Source: Planctomycetales bacterium
Lineage (GTDB): Bacteria > Planctomycetota > Planctomycetia > Pirellulales > UBA7805
Direction of reading: 5' to 3'
Length of the DNA stretch: 7,420 nt
Assembly: GCA_011772275.1 (NCBI GenBank)
Contig: WVZU01000365.1
Span: forward strand, 2,740 to 10,159
Below are positions 6,988-7,420 of the stretch, piece by piece. The notes beneath the pieces are model-generated. The model was given only the letters and a program-made list of their open reading frames with translations. It had not been told where the DNA came from and ran no database searches. Position numbers and translations under genes: made by a program. The stretch's first letter is position 1. Each line of letters begins with the position of its first letter.

Positions 6988-7004
6988 GGTGTCACAAAAA
7001 CACC
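6988..7004. repeat. Short inverted repeat GGTGT-N7-ACACC
   Basis: Five-base perfect arms flank a seven-base spacer between the two divergent starts at 6980 and 7039. The inner GTGT-N7-ACAC is the same core and spacing as in the palindrome before nadE, but the outer bases differ. It may be a weak site for the same regulator, an unrelated operator, or chance. Confidence 0.35.
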
Positions 7005-7021
7005 AGGAAAGAATCAATATC

Positions 7022-7030
7022 AGGAAGGAA
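7022..7030 (+). promoter_or_regulatory. Shine-Dalgarno of the glycosyltransferase gene
   Basis: The purine run AGGAAGGAA ends eight bases before the ATG at 7039. It fixes that codon as the start of the partial gene at the right edge. Confidence 0.75.
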
Positions 7031-7038
7031 TCCAGCAG

Positions 7039-7420
7039 ATGTCAAATTGGCGAGCGTTGCTGTGGGATCAGGGATTGATCGTGTTGGTGGCTGGCATCGT
7101 GTTGTTCACCAACCTGGGGGGTCCCCGGCTATGGGACCGGGACGAGCCGCGGAATGCGGGCTGTGCCAAGGAAATGCAGGCCCGCGGCGACTGGGTGGTA
7201 CCGGTCTTCAACAACGAATTGCGGGATGCCAAACCGGTATTGCTGTACTGGTTCATCATGTCCGCTTACTGGATGTTTGGTATGGGCGAATTTGCCGCTC
7301 GTTTCTGGTCCGTCATCTTTGCCATCGGAACGGTCTTGGCGACCTATCACCTGGGCCGGCGGTTGTGGAATCCATCGATCGCGTTGTGGTCCGCCTTGAT
7401 CCTGACTACGACGTTAATGT
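7039..7420 (+). CDS. ArnT/PMT-like membrane glycosyltransferase, N-terminal 127 residues (cut by the window edge)
   Basis: The frame is open from the ATG at 7039 to the window end. Residues 12-26 form a first membrane span (LIVLVAGIVLFTNL). It is followed by the first extracytoplasmic loop with WDRDEPRNA (residues 32-40), which holds the Asp-Glu pair expected at the active site of this family (Asp35-Glu36), and by DAKPVLLYW (63-71). Asp35 and Lys65 are 30 residues apart, the same spacing as the catalytic Asp and phosphate-contacting Lys I recall from the ArnT structure (Asp55, Lys85). Further hydrophobic spans lie near 66-82, 88-105 and 113-127. Family members transfer sugars from polyprenyl-phosphate carriers to lipid A, glycans or proteins on the outer face of the inner membrane. 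The substrate cannot be told from this fragment, so a specific arnT assignment is not justified. A strong Shine-Dalgarno supports the start. Confidence 0.85.
   Translation, partial: MSNWRALLWDQGLIVLVAGIVLFTNLGGPRLWDRDEPRNAGCAKEMQARGDWVVPVFNNELRDAKPVLLYWFIMSAYWMFGMGEFAARFWSVIFAIGTVLATYHLGRRLWNPSIALWSALILTTTLM

Overview
The window reads as GC-rich bacterial chromosome, most likely from a planctomycete (Pirellulales-like). That placement is an inference. It rests on a lipoprotein built from very regular 24-residue leucine-rich repeats, a long-form Lhr helicase, a long repeat-bearing intergenic stretch and a heptamer short tandem repeat. No rRNA or other taxonomic marker is present.

Layout. Bases 1-2521 (+) hold the C-terminal 839 residues of a long Lhr-type DNA helicase whose motor domains lie upstream of the window. 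After 24 bases comes a 223-residue LRR lipoprotein gene (2546-3217, +), probably on the same transcript. Converging on it from the right is a two-gene minus-strand operon. Its first gene is nadE (3940-5931), the glutamine-dependent NAD+ synthetase. Three bases after the nadE stop comes a Nudix plus winged-helix protein (3247-3936) that looks like an NrtR-type regulator of NAD metabolism.

Just upstream of nadE is a perfect 21-base palindrome (5951-5971). It contains the -10 box of a plausible sigma-70 promoter. Together these suggest a self-regulated nadE-nrtR operon: the synthetase makes NAD+, the Nudix domain would sense or hydrolyse an NAD-derived ligand such as ADP-ribose, and the winged helix would bind the palindrome. 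This is the most interesting unit in the window.

From 5972 to about 6755 I see no convincing gene. The stretch carries a 14-base tandem repeat, a 7-base tandem repeat and several small inverted repeats. A possible 74-residue acidic protein (6756-6980, -) follows. The window ends in the first 127 residues of an ArnT/PMT-like membrane glycosyltransferase (7039 onward, +), which has a strong Shine-Dalgarno. I found no tRNA, rRNA, CRISPR array, complete mobile element or defence system.
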